Source: JASLDZ01 sp964244065
Lineage (GTDB): Bacteria > Pseudomonadota > Alphaproteobacteria > Caulobacterales > Caulobacteraceae
Reading direction: 5' to 3'
Length of the DNA stretch: 64,000 nucleotides
Assembly (NCBI GenBank): GCA_964244065.1
Contig: CAXTHH010000004.1
Coordinates: forward strand, 168,746 to 232,745
Below, one piece after another: positions 1-9,828 of this stretch. The first letter of the stretch is position 1, and each line of letters starts with the position of its first letter. A program made the position numbers and the translations under genes. The notes under the pieces were generated by a model, which was not told the origin of the DNA, ran no database searches, and saw only the letters and a list, made by a program, of their open reading frames with translations.

Positions 1-324
1 GACGCGGGCGTCCCGCTCACGATCGGCCGCAACGTGACGGTGGGCCACCAGGCCATGCTCCACGGCTGCACCGTGGGCGAGAACTCGCTGATCGGCATCA
101 AGGCGACGGTGCTCAACCGGGCGGTGATCGGGCGCAACTGCCTGATCGGGGCGCACGCCCTGATCCCCGAGGGCAAGGTGATCCCCGACAACTCCCTGGT
201 GATGGGCGCGCCCGGCAAGGTGGTGCGCGAGCTGGACGAGCTCGCCGTGCGCATGCTGGAGGCCAGCGCGCTCCACTATGTGGAGAACTGGCGGCGCTAC
301 GCCCGCGAGCTGAAGCCGCGTTGA
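1..324 (+). CDS. gamma carbonic anhydrase-like hexapeptide-repeat protein, 3' part
   Basis: The gene runs in from the left edge; the reading frame is open from base 1 and stops with TGA at 322-324. The visible 107 residues show the left-handed beta-helix pattern of hexapeptide-repeat proteins (IGRNVTVGHQAMLHG, then IGIKATVLN, IGRNCLIGAHALI, and SLVMGAPGKVVREL). The GHQAMLHGC stretch carries the histidines that bind metal in gamma carbonic anhydrases (YrdA/PaaY group). The C-terminal helix ending in YARELK is also typical. Whether it is an active anhydrase or an acyl-transferase relative cannot be told from the fragment. Confidence 0.85.
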   Translation, partial: DAGVPLTIGRNVTVGHQAMLHGCTVGENSLIGIKATVLNRAVIGRNCLIGAHALIPEGKVIPDNSLVMGAPGKVVRELDELAVRMLEASALHYVENWRRYARELKPR

Positions 325-325
325 A

Positions 326-847
326 CTACTTGCCGAGGGCCTCGGCCAGCTGCGCCTTGTTCATCTTGGAGCGGCCCGGCACCTTCTTGCGCTTGGCCTC
401 CTCGTAGAGCGCCGCGCGGGCGCCCGGGCCCGCGGCGTCCGCGCCGCCGTCGTGCGCGCGGTGGGGCGCCGTCTTCTCCGCCACGTCCTTCGGCTGGGCG
501 GAGAACTGCTTGCCCTTCTTGGTGTCGGCCCGCTTCTTGGCGGTGGTGCGCGCGTACTCCTCCTTGCTGAGGCCGTCGCGCGCCGCCTTGGGAAGGTAGC
601 GCTCGCCGGTCTGGCCCGAGGGATGGCCGCTCTTGGTGCCCCAGTCCTCGTCCGCCCATTCCTTCAGGTGGTTGTGCGGGTCCTTCTCGCCCTTGTAGCC
701 GCCGCCCTCGTGCTTGTATTCGTTGACGGCCAGCTGCGCCTTGCGGGCGGACCACTGGCCGGGCTTGCCGCCCTTGTCGCCGGCGGTGACCTCCGCCTTG
801 ACCTTCTCCCACAGCGCGGGATTGGTCTTCTCCGCGACCTCGGACAT
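326..847 (-). CDS. DUF5872 domain protein with SAP/Rho-N-like tail
   Basis: This encodes a 173-aa, very charged soluble protein. Residues about 8-90 contain the pattern NPALWEKVKAEVTAGDKGG...QWSARKAQLAV followed by WADEDWGTKSG, which I associate with the DUF5872 family, also seen in large DNA viruses and many bacteria. The C-terminal 30 residues (ALYEEAKRKKVPGRSKMNKAQLAEAL) look like the short Rho-N/SAP-type helix-hairpin that often binds nucleic acid. It converges tail to tail with the upstream anhydrase-like gene, 1 bp apart. Its function is unknown; a DNA- or stress-related role is only a guess. Confidence 0.75.
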   Translation of the reverse strand: MSEVAEKTNPALWEKVKAEVTAGDKGGKPGQWSARKAQLAVNEYKHEGGGYKGEKDPHNHLKEWADEDWGTKSGHPSGQTGERYLPKAARDGLSKEEYARTTAKKRADTKKGKQFSAQPKDVAEKTAPHRAHDGGADAAGPGARAALYEEAKRKKVPGRSKMNKAQLAEALGK

Positions 848-902
848 CGACGGTTCTCCTGGTTCGGAAGAGCCAACCGACGCCTGGCGCAGGCGGTTCC
901 GG

Positions 903-2396
903 TCAGGCGTTCTCGCGCCGCGAGGCCATGTGCTTGACCATGCCGACGGCCGCCAGGAAGTAGTGCGCCGACGCCCACAGGTAGAAGCACGCCTGCAAGG
1001 TTATGCCCTGGCGCGTGCCGAGGCCGGAGGCGGCCTTGCACTGCGCCACGAGCCCGGCCGCCGAGCCCTTGGGCGCGACCCCGCCGGGGCAGACGGCGCC
1101 GAAGTCCGCTCCGCCGCCGGCCAGGGCCTGCAACGGCGGCGCGAAGCCCGCGCCCGGATGCGAGAAGTTCCAGCCCGAGAATTGGTCGATGAACCACCCG
1201 CAGATCGGCGGCCCCAAACCGAGCGCCAGCAGGTTCAGGAAGAAGAACAGGATGGCCGTGGCCGTCGCGCGCCGCCGCACGTCCACCGAGTTCTGCACAA
1301 CCGCGAAGGTGGGCGCGAGGTAGGTGTAGTGGAACACGCCCGGGATCAGCAGGATCAGCGCCGTCGTCTGCCAGGTCGCCTGGTTGTAGGCCAACAGGTA
1401 CAGCGGCGCGGCGATCAGGATGCCGATGGCGGGCACCAGGGCGTACCAGCGTGTCGATCGCTTACCGAGATAGTCTGTGAAGAAGCCGCCGATGAGGGTG
1501 CCGGCGCCCGCCGAGACGCCCTGGATGACGCCGTAGATCAGCCCGGTCATCGCCAGGCCCAGGCCGAAGTTGCGGATGAAATGCGGCGGCACGAACGCGT
1601 TCGCGCCGTAGGAGGCGAAGGACGCCACCGTGATGCCCATCATCATGTTGAGGACGGGCCACTTGGCGAACAGCACCTTGGTCACCGCCCAGAGCTCCGC
1701 CAGCTCGTTCCTCAGGCTCACGGGCGGCGGGGGCGGCGCGACGTCCTCGGCCAGGCGCGCGATGTCGGGCTGGAGGTCGGAGGCGCCGCGGCGGGGCTCC
1801 TTGACCAGGAGCTTGAACACCACCGCCAGCACGATCCCCGGCAGGCCCACGGCCATGAAGGCCACGCGCCAGGAGAAGTTCTGCGCCAGCCAGCCGCCCA
1901 TCACCGCGCCCACCATGGTGCCGAGCGGGATGCCGAGCGAGTAGATCGACAGGGCCGAGGCGCGTCTCCTGGGCTCGTAGTAGTCCGAGATCAGGGAGTG
2001 CGCCGGGGGGGACAAGCCCGCCTCGCCGATCCCGACGCCGAAGCGCAGCAGCGCCAACTGCGCGAAGTTCTGCGCCAGCCCGCAAGCGGCGGTGAAGCCG
2101 GACCAGATCACCAGCGACACGGTGATGATCCAGGTGCGGCTCTTGCGCTCCGCCAGCCGTGCGATGGGAATGCCCAGCAGCGTGTACAGCAGCGCGAAGT
2201 ACAGCCCGCCCAGCAGGCCCAGCTGCGCATCCGTCACCTTCAGGTCGACTTTGATGGCCTGGCCGATGGTGGACAGGATCGTGCGGTCGATGAAGTTGAA
2301 GATGTAGGCGACGAGCAGGAGCCCGAGCACCATGCTCTTGTAGCCGGTGGTGAAGGGCTGCGGGCGAACGTCGCCCTGCGCTGCGGCCTCGCTCAC
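903..2396 (-). CDS. MFS transporter, spinster-like family
   Basis: The 497-aa product is an inner-membrane carrier with about 12 membrane segments. The first helix pair carries VAYIFNFIDRTILSTIGQAIKVDL and the loop RLAERKSRTWII corresponds to the MFS signature between helices 2 and 3, as in spinster-like carriers common in Caulobacterales and sphingomonads. The GTG at 2396 was chosen because a GGGGGGA stretch precedes it by about 6-8 nt; upstream in-frame starts would run into the divergent glutathione transferase. Substrate is unknown: the family moves lipids, sugar phosphates or other small molecules. Confidence 0.85.
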   Translation of the reverse strand: MSEAAAQGDVRPQPFTTGYKSMVLGLLLVAYIFNFIDRTILSTIGQAIKVDLKVTDAQLGLLGGLYFALLYTLLGIPIARLAERKSRTWIITVSLVIWSGFTAACGLAQNFAQLALLRFGVGIGEAGLSPPAHSLISDYYEPRRRASALSIYSLGIPLGTMVGAVMGGWLAQNFSWRVAFMAVGLPGIVLAVVFKLLVKEPRRGASDLQPDIARLAEDVAPPPPPVSLRNELAELWAVTKVLFAKWPVLNMMMGITVASFASYGANAFVPPHFIRNFGLGLAMTGLIYGVIQGVSAGAGTLIGGFFTDYLGKRSTRWYALVPAIGILIAAPLYLLAYNQATWQTTALILLIPGVFHYTYLAPTFAVVQNSVDVRRRATATAILFFFLNLLALGLGPPICGWFIDQFSGWNFSHPGAGFAPPLQALAGGGADFGAVCPGGVAPKGSAAGLVAQCKAASGLGTRQGITLQACFYLWASAHYFLAAVGMVKHMASRRENA

Positions 2397-2502
2397 TCCG
2401 GCGTCCCCCCCGTCCGTCTTTGTTATCGTTGTTCCCAGGACGCTATCGGAGCGGGGCGGGGGGCGCCATAGCGGACATGGAACGTCGCACGGGAGGTCGC
2501 GC

Positions 2503-3129
2503 GTGGAGCTGGTGATCGGAACGCGGGCCTGGTCCTCGTGGTCGCTGCGCCCCTGGCTGGCGCTGAAGCGCACGGGCGCGCCGTTCCGCGAGACGCTGGT
2601 GGAGCTGCGCCGGCCGGAGACCCCCGCCGCCATCGCCCGGGAGGGCTCGCCCTCCGGCCGCGTGCCCTTCCTGCGCACGGACGAGGGCGAGACGATCTGG
2701 GACAGCCTGGCGATCTGCGAGTGGGCGGCCGAGCGCTTCCCCGACGCGCGGCTGTGGCCGCAGGACCCGACGGCCCGCGCCCTGGCCCGCGCCGTCTGCG
2801 CCGAGGTGCACGCCGGCTTCGCCGCCCTGCGCGCCGAGCTGCCGATGGACCTGCACCTGGTGGAGCCCCGTCCGCCCTCCCGCGACGTCTCCGCCGAGGT
2901 GCGGCGGCTGGTGTCGGTGTGGACGGCGCTGCGTGGCCGCTATGGCGCGGGCGGCCCCTTCCTGTTCGGCGGCTGGTCGATCGCCGACGCCTTCTACACG
3001 CCCATCGCCACGCGCCTGCGCACCTACGACGTAGACCTGGCCGCGCACGGCGACGCCGGCGCCGCCGCCGACTACGTCCGCCAGCTGCTGACGACGCCGG
3101 AGTTCCTGGAGTGGGAGGCGGCGGCCTGA
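2503..3129 (+). CDS. glutathione S-transferase family protein
   Basis: The 208-aa product has the two-domain GST layout. Residues 1-80 form the thioredoxin-like glutathione site, with a serine-rich catalytic loop (RAWSSWSLRP) near residue 7-15, the cis-proline motif GRVPFL and the DSLAICEWAAERFP helix. Residues 90-205 are the helical domain with the FGGWSIADAFYTPI motif. It belongs to the MaiA/zeta-like or theta-like serine GSTs. GTG at 2503 is favoured because GGGAGG lies 6 nt before it. It is transcribed divergently from the MFS gene over a 106-bp gap. Substrate not predictable. Confidence 0.88.
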   Translation: MELVIGTRAWSSWSLRPWLALKRTGAPFRETLVELRRPETPAAIAREGSPSGRVPFLRTDEGETIWDSLAICEWAAERFPDARLWPQDPTARALARAVCAEVHAGFAALRAELPMDLHLVEPRPPSRDVSAEVRRLVSVWTALRGRYGAGGPFLFGGWSIADAFYTPIATRLRTYDVDLAAHGDAGAAADYVRQLLTTPEFLEWEAAA

Positions 3130-3136
3130 GCGCGAG

Positions 3137-3250
3137 CAGACCTCCCCCGCTCGCGGGGGAAGTAGCGCGGCGCAAAGCGCCGTGACGGAGGGGGCTACGC
3201 CGACCTTTCCACGTCGCGTAACCCCCTCCCCCGCAGGCAGGGGAGGTCTG
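3137..3250. repeat. intergenic inverted repeat (REP/BIME-like)
   Basis: An 11-bp perfect inverted repeat (CAGACCTCCCC at 3137-3147 and its complement at 3240-3250) bounds this element. Inside the left arm is a compact hairpin with seven C/G-rich pairs (about 3144-3159), and the middle holds GGCGCAAAGCGCC. The layout and G-runs resemble short palindromic intergenic repeats dispersed in Caulobacterales genomes. It fills the convergent space between the GST gene and radC and may help termination. Dispersal in the genome cannot be seen from here. Confidence 0.65.
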
Positions 3251-3253
3251 AGG

Positions 3254-3937
3254 TCACATCAGCCCGCGGCCCTTCAGGCTCTCCACGCCGTGGCGGCCGA
3301 CGATCAGGTGGTCGTGCACCGCGATCGCCATCGTCTTCGCGGCCGCCACCACCTCCTTGGTGACAGCGATGTCGGCCGCCGAGGGCGAGGGGTCGCCGGA
3401 GGGATGGTTGTGCACCAGGATCAGCGCCGAGGCGGAGAGCTCCAGCGCGCGCCGCACCACCTCGCGCGGATAGACCGGGGCGTGGTCGACCGTGCCGGTG
3501 CTCATCAGCTCGTCGAGGATCAGCTGGTTCTTCTTGTCGAGGAACAGCACGCGGAACTGCTCGCGCGGCTCGTGCTGGATGGCGGTGCGCACGTAGTCCA
3601 GGAGCGCGGTCCAGCTGGAGATCACGGGCCGGTCGCGCACCGCCTCGCGGCCGATCCGCTGGGCCGCCTCGTGCACCAGCTTCAGGTCCAGGGCGACCGC
3701 CTCGCCCACGCCGCGCACCGTGGCCAGCTCCGCCGGCCGGGCGGCGAGCACGCCCGCCAGCGAGCCGAACCGGCGGATCAGCGCCTTGGCCAGCTCCTTC
3801 ACGTCCCGCCGCGGGATCGAGCGGAACAGGACGAGCTCCAGCACCTCGTAGTCGGGCAGCGGCCCCAGGCCGCCGCTCAGCGCCCGCTCGCGCAGCCGCT
3901 CGCGGTGGCCGTGCTCGTGCGGGGCCTCGTCGCTCAC
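3254..3937 (-). CDS. radC: RadC family JAB-domain protein
   Basis: The 227-aa product has an N-terminal helix-hairpin-helix region (about 20-100, VRGVGEAVALDLK) and a C-terminal JAB/MPN metalloprotease fold. The complete JAMM metal motif is visible as HNHPSGDPSPSAAD near residue 176. Despite its name, RadC has no demonstrated general repair role. The GTG start at 3937 overlaps the map stop codon (GTGA), so translation is probably coupled with map. The order sfsA-map-radC on one strand is common in alphaproteobacteria. Confidence 0.92.
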   Translation of the reverse strand: MSDEAPHEHGHRERLRERALSGGLGPLPDYEVLELVLFRSIPRRDVKELAKALIRRFGSLAGVLAARPAELATVRGVGEAVALDLKLVHEAAQRIGREAVRDRPVISSWTALLDYVRTAIQHEPREQFRVLFLDKKNQLILDELMSTGTVDHAPVYPREVVRRALELSASALILVHNHPSGDPSPSAADIAVTKEVVAAAKTMAIAVHDHLIVGRHGVESLKGRGLM

Positions 3938-4761
3938 GCCGCGTCGGCGAGGGGCGGCTTGAACAGCCCCGCCGGCGACGCCGTGAAGATCTCGCAGCCG
4001 TCCGCGGTGACGCCGACGGCGTGCTCGCACTGGGCGGAGAGCGACTTGTCGCGCGTCACCGCCGTCCAGCCGTCGGCCAACACCTTGGTGCCCGGCTTGC
4101 CCAGGTTCACCATGGGCTCGACGGTGAAGATCATGCCCGCCTTCAGCTCCGGCCCCGTGCCCGCCTGGCCGTAGTGCAGGATGTTGGGCGCGTCGTGGAA
4201 CAGCCGGCCCAGGCCGTGGCCGCAGAAGTCGCGCACCACGCTCATGCGGTTCCTCTCCACCACGCGCTGGATGGCGTGGCCGAGGTCGCCGAGCTGCACG
4301 CCCGGCCTGATGGCCGCCAGCCCGGCGTCGAGCGACTCGTAGGTGACGTCGATCAGCCGCCGCGCGCGGGGGCCGACCTCGCCCACCCCGAACATGCGGC
4401 TGGAGTCGCCGTGCCAGCCGTCCACGATCACGGTGTGGTCGATGTTGACGATGTCGCCTTCGCGCAGCGCCCGCTCGCCCGGGATGCCGTGGCACACCAC
4501 GTGGTTGATGGAGATGCAGGTGGTCTTCCAGTAGCCGCGGTAGCCCAGGCAGGCCGGCAGGGCCCCATGGTCCAGCGTCCACTCGCGGATCAGCCGGTCG
4601 ATGTCGTCGGTGACCGCGCCGGGCACGACGTAGGGCGTGATGAAGTCCAGGCACTCGGCCACCCTGCGGCCGGCCTTGCGCATGCCCTCGAACGCCTCCG
4701 GCCCGTGGATGCGGATCGTCTCGGAGCGGACGAGCGGATCGAGTTCGTTGGCCAGCGACAT
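3934..4761 (-). CDS. map: methionine aminopeptidase type I
   Basis: This removes the initiator methionine from nascent proteins in the cytoplasm. The 275-aa length is typical of type Ia enzymes. The five metal ligands can be placed: the aspartates in NIDHTVIVDGWHGDSSRMF, the histidine of FCGHGLGRLFHDAPN, the glutamate of FTVEPMVNLG and the last glutamate in SAQCEHAVGV. ATG at 4761 lies just downstream of the sfsA stop (4770-4772), and the stop overlaps the radC start, so sfsA-map-radC probably form one transcript. Confidence 0.96.
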   Translation of the reverse strand: MSLANELDPLVRSETIRIHGPEAFEGMRKAGRRVAECLDFITPYVVPGAVTDDIDRLIREWTLDHGALPACLGYRGYWKTTCISINHVVCHGIPGERALREGDIVNIDHTVIVDGWHGDSSRMFGVGEVGPRARRLIDVTYESLDAGLAAIRPGVQLGDLGHAIQRVVERNRMSVVRDFCGHGLGRLFHDAPNILHYGQAGTGPELKAGMIFTVEPMVNLGKPGTKVLADGWTAVTRDKSLSAQCEHAVGVTADGCEIFTASPAGLFKPPLADAA

Positions 4762-4769
4762 TCCAGGTC

Positions 4770-5483
4770 TCAGTTCGGGGCGTCGGCCCAGGGTATGCGG
4801 TGCGAGACGGCCACGCCCTCCGGCGTGACGGCGCACGCATAACATAGGACCTCCACGCCGTGACCTCCCGCATGGTCGAGCGCCGCCGCGTAGGACGGGT
4901 CGAGGTCGCGGCAGGCGGCGAAGCGGTCGCAGTCCGTCCGCTGCACGATGAACAGCTGCACCGCCCGGTCGCCTCGCGCGGCCATGGCCTCCAGCTCGCG
5001 CAGGTGCTTCTCGCTCCGGGCGGCGCGGCAGTCGGGGAACTCGGCCAGCGCGCCCGTGCGGCGCAGGTGGCAGTTCTTCACCTCCAGCCAGCAGGGGGGC
5101 CGGCCGGGGTCCTCCAGCAGGAAGTCGATCCGGCTGGCCTCGCCATAGCGGACCTCGCGCCGCACGGAGGCGTAGCCGGCCAGCTCCGGAAGCGCGCCGG
5201 CCGCCAGCGCCTCGGCGGTGAGCGTGTTCGGAGTGAGCGTGTTCACGCCCACGGGCGCGCCGTCGGCCTCCACCAGCTCCAGCGTCCACGGCAGCTTGCG
5301 GCCCGGCTTGTCGGAGCGCGAGAGCCACACCGTGGAGCCTGGCGCGTCCAGCCCCAGCATGGCGCCGGGGTTGGGCACGTGGACCACGGTCTCCTCGGCC
5401 TCGCCCTCCAGCACCACGTCGGCCAGGAAGCGCTTGTAGCGGCGGAGGAGCCGGCCGCGGCGCAGCGGTTGCGGGAAGCGCAT
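4770..5483 (-). CDS. sfsA: SfsA family DNA/RNA nuclease homolog
   Basis: The 237-aa product matches SfsA in length and motifs: an N-terminal OB-like part (RLLRRYKRFLADVVLEG, HVPNPGAML) and a PD-(D/E)XK-like core with SRIDFLLE and CWLEVKNCHL. It was named for sugar fermentation stimulation in E. coli and later linked to nucleic-acid binding or cleavage. It is the first gene of the sfsA-map-radC run. The ATG at 5483 is divergent from the CinA-like gene, with 42 bp between. Confidence 0.93.
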   Translation of the reverse strand: MRFPQPLRRGRLLRRYKRFLADVVLEGEAEETVVHVPNPGAMLGLDAPGSTVWLSRSDKPGRKLPWTLELVEADGAPVGVNTLTPNTLTAEALAAGALPELAGYASVRREVRYGEASRIDFLLEDPGRPPCWLEVKNCHLRRTGALAEFPDCRAARSEKHLRELEAMAARGDRAVQLFIVQRTDCDRFAACRDLDPSYAAALDHAGGHGVEVLCYACAVTPEGVAVSHRIPWADAPN

Positions 5484-5525
5484 GCGGCGGACTACTCAGG
5501 CCCCTCGCCGAAGGGAAGCCGCCGC

Positions 5526-6302
5526 ATGGCCGAGAACTCCGCCGAAAGCGCCGCTGACCGCGTGACCGCCGCCGTGCTGGTGATCGGCGACGAGATCCTC
5601 TCCGGCCGGACCGCCGACACCAACATCAACAGCATCGCCCGCTTCCTCGGCCCCTACGGCGTGGACCTGCTGGAGGTGCGCGTGGTGCCCGATGTGCATG
5701 CGGAGATCGTGGAGGCGGTGCGCGCGCTCGCCGGCCGGTACGACTACCTGTTCACCACCGGCGGCATCGGGCCGACGCACGACGACATCACCGCCGACGC
5801 CGTAGCCGACGCCCTGGGCGTGACGCTGGAGGAGGACGCCGAGGTGGTCGCCGCCATGACCGTCCGCTACGGCGAGCCGCCGAACGCCGCGCGCCGGCGG
5901 ATGGCGCGCATCCCGCCGGGCGCCACCAAGATCCGCCACCCGCAGGGCGGCCCGCCCGGCTTCCAGGCGGCCAACGTGTTCGTCATGGCGGGCGTGCCCG
6001 GGATCATGAAGGGCATGCTTGAGGACGTGGGGCCGCGCCTGCGCACCGGGGCCGTGGTGCACAGCGCCACCCTGCGCATCTCCGGCACGGGCGAGGGCGT
6101 GATCGCCGCGCCGCTGGAGGCGGTGGCCAAGGCGCACCCCGGCATGAGCCTCGGCTCCTACCCGTTCTTCACGCCCGAGGGCTACGGCGCCAACCTCGTT
6201 GTCCGCGGCCGCGATCCGGGGGAGGTGGGCGCCGTCGTCGAGGAGCTGGCGGCCGCCCTGGTCGCCGCGGGCGTGCCGGCGGCGGAGCGCGTGGACGGGT
6301 GA
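5526..6302 (+). CDS. CinA-like molybdopterin-binding domain protein
   Basis: The 258-aa product contains the MoCF-biosynthesis/CinA N-terminal fold: GDEILSGRTADTN near residue 22 and TTGGIGPTHDDITADAV near residue 78. It lacks the C-terminal NMN deamidase domain of full CinA (PncC), which is normal for this short alphaproteobacterial type. Proposed roles are in nucleotide or cofactor metabolism, not proven. ATG at 5526 gives the conserved beginning. Its stop overlaps the next gene's GTG (GTGA at 6299), which implies translational coupling. Confidence 0.88.
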   Translation: MAENSAESAADRVTAAVLVIGDEILSGRTADTNINSIARFLGPYGVDLLEVRVVPDVHAEIVEAVRALAGRYDYLFTTGGIGPTHDDITADAVADALGVTLEEDAEVVAAMTVRYGEPPNAARRRMARIPPGATKIRHPQGGPPGFQAANVFVMAGVPGIMKGMLEDVGPRLRTGAVVHSATLRISGTGEGVIAAPLEAVAKAHPGMSLGSYPFFTPEGYGANLVVRGRDPGEVGAVVEELAAALVAAGVPAAERVDG

Positions 6303-6829
6303 GCGCGCCGGCCTGGTGGATCGAGGCGGACGGGCGCGTCTGGGGCCCCTACCCCGCCGACCGCCTCGCGCGCTTCAAGGCGGAGGGCCGTCTCGGCGCC
6401 GCCAGCCTGGTCGCCGACGTCGCGGAGGGGCCTTTCGCCCCGGCCGCCCTGGAGCCACGCCTGGCGGCGCTGTTCCCTGAGGCGGCGGCCGCGAGCGCCG
6501 AACCGCGCGAGCGGACGCCGCAGCCCGACAAGCCCCCGCGCCGCGCGCTGCTGGTGATCGCCGACCTGGGCCAGACGCCGCCCGAGTCGCTGGAGGCCGC
6601 GCTGGGCGCGCACGGCGAGTGGGTGCGCGTACGCCAGGGCGCCTGGCTGGTCCGCGCCCCAGACGGGGCGCCCGCCCTGCGCAACGCCCTCTCCCGCCGC
6701 CTTCGGCCGGGCGAGGCGCTGCTGGCGGCCGAGGCCCGGTGCGAGGACGCCGCCTGGTTCAACCTCGACGGCGACACGGACCGGGCGCTGCGGCGGCTGT
6801 GGGCGGAACCGCCTGGCGTCGTCGGATGA
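6299..6829 (+). CDS. GYF_2-like domain protein, unknown function
   Basis: The 176-aa product opens with a GYF_2/DUF4339-like segment: WWIEADGRVWGPYPADRLARFKAEG matches the pattern W-Y...G-x-x-x-GPY...L..F...G. A proline-rich linker (about 60-82) leads to a second globular part with RRALLVIADLG and repeated acidic/arginine stretches; this part I do not recognise. There is no signal peptide or membrane segment. It is coupled to the CinA-like gene in front (GTGA) and to the DUF3429 gene behind (ATGA), so the three form one operon. Confidence 0.75.
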   Translation: MSAPAWWIEADGRVWGPYPADRLARFKAEGRLGAASLVADVAEGPFAPAALEPRLAALFPEAAAASAEPRERTPQPDKPPRRALLVIADLGQTPPESLEAALGAHGEWVRVRQGAWLVRAPDGAPALRNALSRRLRPGEALLAAEARCEDAAWFNLDGDTDRALRRLWAEPPGVVG

Positions 6830-7290
6830 GCGGTCCCGAGCGCGTCGGGACCTCCGCGGAGCTCGGCCGCGCCGACAAGCCGCGCGATCTCCTGCTGGGG
6901 TGGGCGGCGTTCGCGCCCCTCCCCGCCCTGGCCGCCGCCGCCTGGGCCCTTCCTTCGCAGCCGCTGATCCTGGCGACGCTCGTCTGCTGGGCCGGAGGGC
7001 TGCTGTGCTTCTTCTCCGGCGTGCGCCGCGGCTTGAGCTTCTCCGAGCGAAAGGGGGCCGGCGTGGGCGAGGTCGCCGGCTTCCTGCTGCTGTTCTTCGT
7101 GGGCGTGGTCGGGCTGACGCTCCGCCAGCCGTGGGTCCTCGCCGCCGGCTTCGTCCTGGCGGGCTGGCAGGATCGGCGGGCCGCCCGACGCGGCGAGGCG
7201 CCGCGCTACTTCGCGCCGCTTCGGCCCGCGCAGGCGGCGGTGGCCGCGCTCAGCCTGCTGGCCGCCGCGGCGCGCCCGCTCAGCGGATGA
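6826..7290 (+). CDS. DUF3429 family membrane protein
   Basis: The 154-aa product has four or five membrane segments (about 22-42, 47-65, 82-105, 112-125, 134-150). The pattern CFFSGVRRGLSFSERKG after the second helix is characteristic of the DUF3429 family of small inner-membrane proteins. Function is unknown. ATG at 6826 overlaps the stop of the GYF-like gene. Its 3' end overlaps the convergent secreted-repeat gene by 11 bp. Confidence 0.8.
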   Translation: MSGPERVGTSAELGRADKPRDLLLGWAAFAPLPALAAAAWALPSQPLILATLVCWAGGLLCFFSGVRRGLSFSERKGAGVGEVAGFLLLFFVGVVGLTLRQPWVLAAGFVLAGWQDRRAARRGEAPRYFAPLRPAQAAVAALSLLAAAARPLSG

Positions 7291-8251
7291 CGCCCAGCGC
7301 GCGGGCGCTGTCAGTGGTGATCTGGCCCGCGGGCAGGTGGTTGTCGCGCTGCCAGCGCTTGAGGGCGGCGTAGGTCTCAGGCCGGCCCAGCCCGTCCTCG
7401 GGCCCGGCCGGATAGCCGCGGGCGTTCAGAGCGGCCTGCATGCGGGCCATGGCCCAGGGCGCGAGCCCGTCGGGGCACACCACCTGCGCCCAGCCGCCGC
7501 GCTCGTGCGAGCGCGCCCGGTGCACGGTGCGGTACACGGCCGGAACGTGCACGACGTGGCTGCGGCCCGCGCTCAGCTGCTCGCAGTGGCGCACGGTGCG
7601 GTAGACGGCGGGGTGCTCGCGCACGGCGACGCTCTCCGGGCGCACCAGCACGCGGCGAGTCACGCGGCGGCGCACGGGCGGGCCCTGCACCTGGCAGGCG
7701 CACCCGGGGTCGAGGAGCACGCGGTGCATGCGCGTCATGTAGCGGGCCGGGACCTTCACGCGGCACCAGACCTCGCCGGTGGGCGTCAGGCCGTAGCCGC
7801 CGGGCGCGCCCTCGCCGAAGCCGCCGGCGGCGTGCCCGCGCCGCCAGACCACGCGGGCGGGCGAGACCAGCACACGCTCGGTCACGGTGCGGTATCGCGG
7901 CGGCGTGCGCACGGTGCGCAGCGCGCCGGGCTCGGTCACGTAGCTGACCTCGGTGCGGTAGAGGGCGGGGACGCGGTGCGTCTCTCTCCAGGCGGCGCGC
8001 ACAAGCTCGCGGCGCTCCACCCAGCGCGTGGTCGGCGCGGCGTGGCGCACCTCGTCGTGGGCGGCGCGGACGAGCACGCGCTCGCTCCATCGGTCGGTGC
8101 GGCCCGGCGCGGTGACGCGGCCGAAGCACTGGCCGGGCTGCGCCTCCGGCGGGGGCTGCGAGCCCGCATGGAAACCGCCCGCTAGGGCGGGAGCCGCGAA
8201 GGCGCCGCCCAGCAGGCCGGCGACCGTCAGAACCGAAACGAGCGCGCGCAT
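7280..8251 (-). CDS. secreted repeat protein with C-terminal peptidoglycan-binding domain
   Basis: A 323-aa exported protein. Residues 1-24 form a clear Sec signal (hydrophobic core ending APALAGG). Residues about 40-255 contain irregular repeats built on the units ERVLVRAA, YRTV and RRVLVRPE with many His/Arg/Val; at least five YRT-type units are visible. Residues 265-320 look like a PG_binding_1 domain (ARMQAALNARGYPAG, then YAALKRWQRDNHLP). The protein is therefore probably anchored to the cell wall, with the repeats facing the periplasm. ATG at 8251 begins the signal peptide. I do not recognise the repeat family. Confidence 0.8.
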   Translation of the reverse strand: MRALVSVLTVAGLLGGAFAAPALAGGFHAGSQPPPEAQPGQCFGRVTAPGRTDRWSERVLVRAAHDEVRHAAPTTRWVERRELVRAAWRETHRVPALYRTEVSYVTEPGALRTVRTPPRYRTVTERVLVSPARVVWRRGHAAGGFGEGAPGGYGLTPTGEVWCRVKVPARYMTRMHRVLLDPGCACQVQGPPVRRRVTRRVLVRPESVAVREHPAVYRTVRHCEQLSAGRSHVVHVPAVYRTVHRARSHERGGWAQVVCPDGLAPWAMARMQAALNARGYPAGPEDGLGRPETYAALKRWQRDNHLPAGQITTDSARALGVIR

Positions 8252-8364
8252 AGTCTCCGCCTTCCGCGGGTCCGTGCCGGCTTGACACTCCGGCGACCCC
8301 ACCCCAGACGCCCCAGCACATGCGGCGCCACGCGGCCGCACCCGTCAAGACTCCGGTGACCACG

Positions 8365-9672
<1,308 letters not shown>

Positions 9673-9690
9673 GCGCGTCCCTCGTCCCGC

Positions 9691-9788
9691 TCATCCCGGC
9701 CAAAGCCGGGACCCAAGCCACGGCGGGGGTGAGGTGAAGGTGGCGGAGCAGCTTCAAGCGCTGCTTGGGTCCCCGGCTTTCGCCGGGA
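9691..9788. repeat. intergenic palindromic repeat of the CCGGC..GCCGGGACCCAAGC type
   Basis: Two inverted arms face each other. The left arm (9691-9718) reads CCCGGCCAAAGCCGGGACCC followed by AAGC; the right arm (about 9763-9788) begins GCTTGGGT and then CCCGGCTTTCGCCGGGA. Each arm is itself a small hairpin (CCCGGC-AAA-GCCGGG type). Such elements are dispersed between genes in many alphaproteobacteria. It lies between purB and the antiporter gene and could attenuate read-through. Confidence 0.7.
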
Positions 9789-9828
9789 GCGGAGTTGTGA
9801 GGCCGTGATCCAGGGGAGACACTGACGC

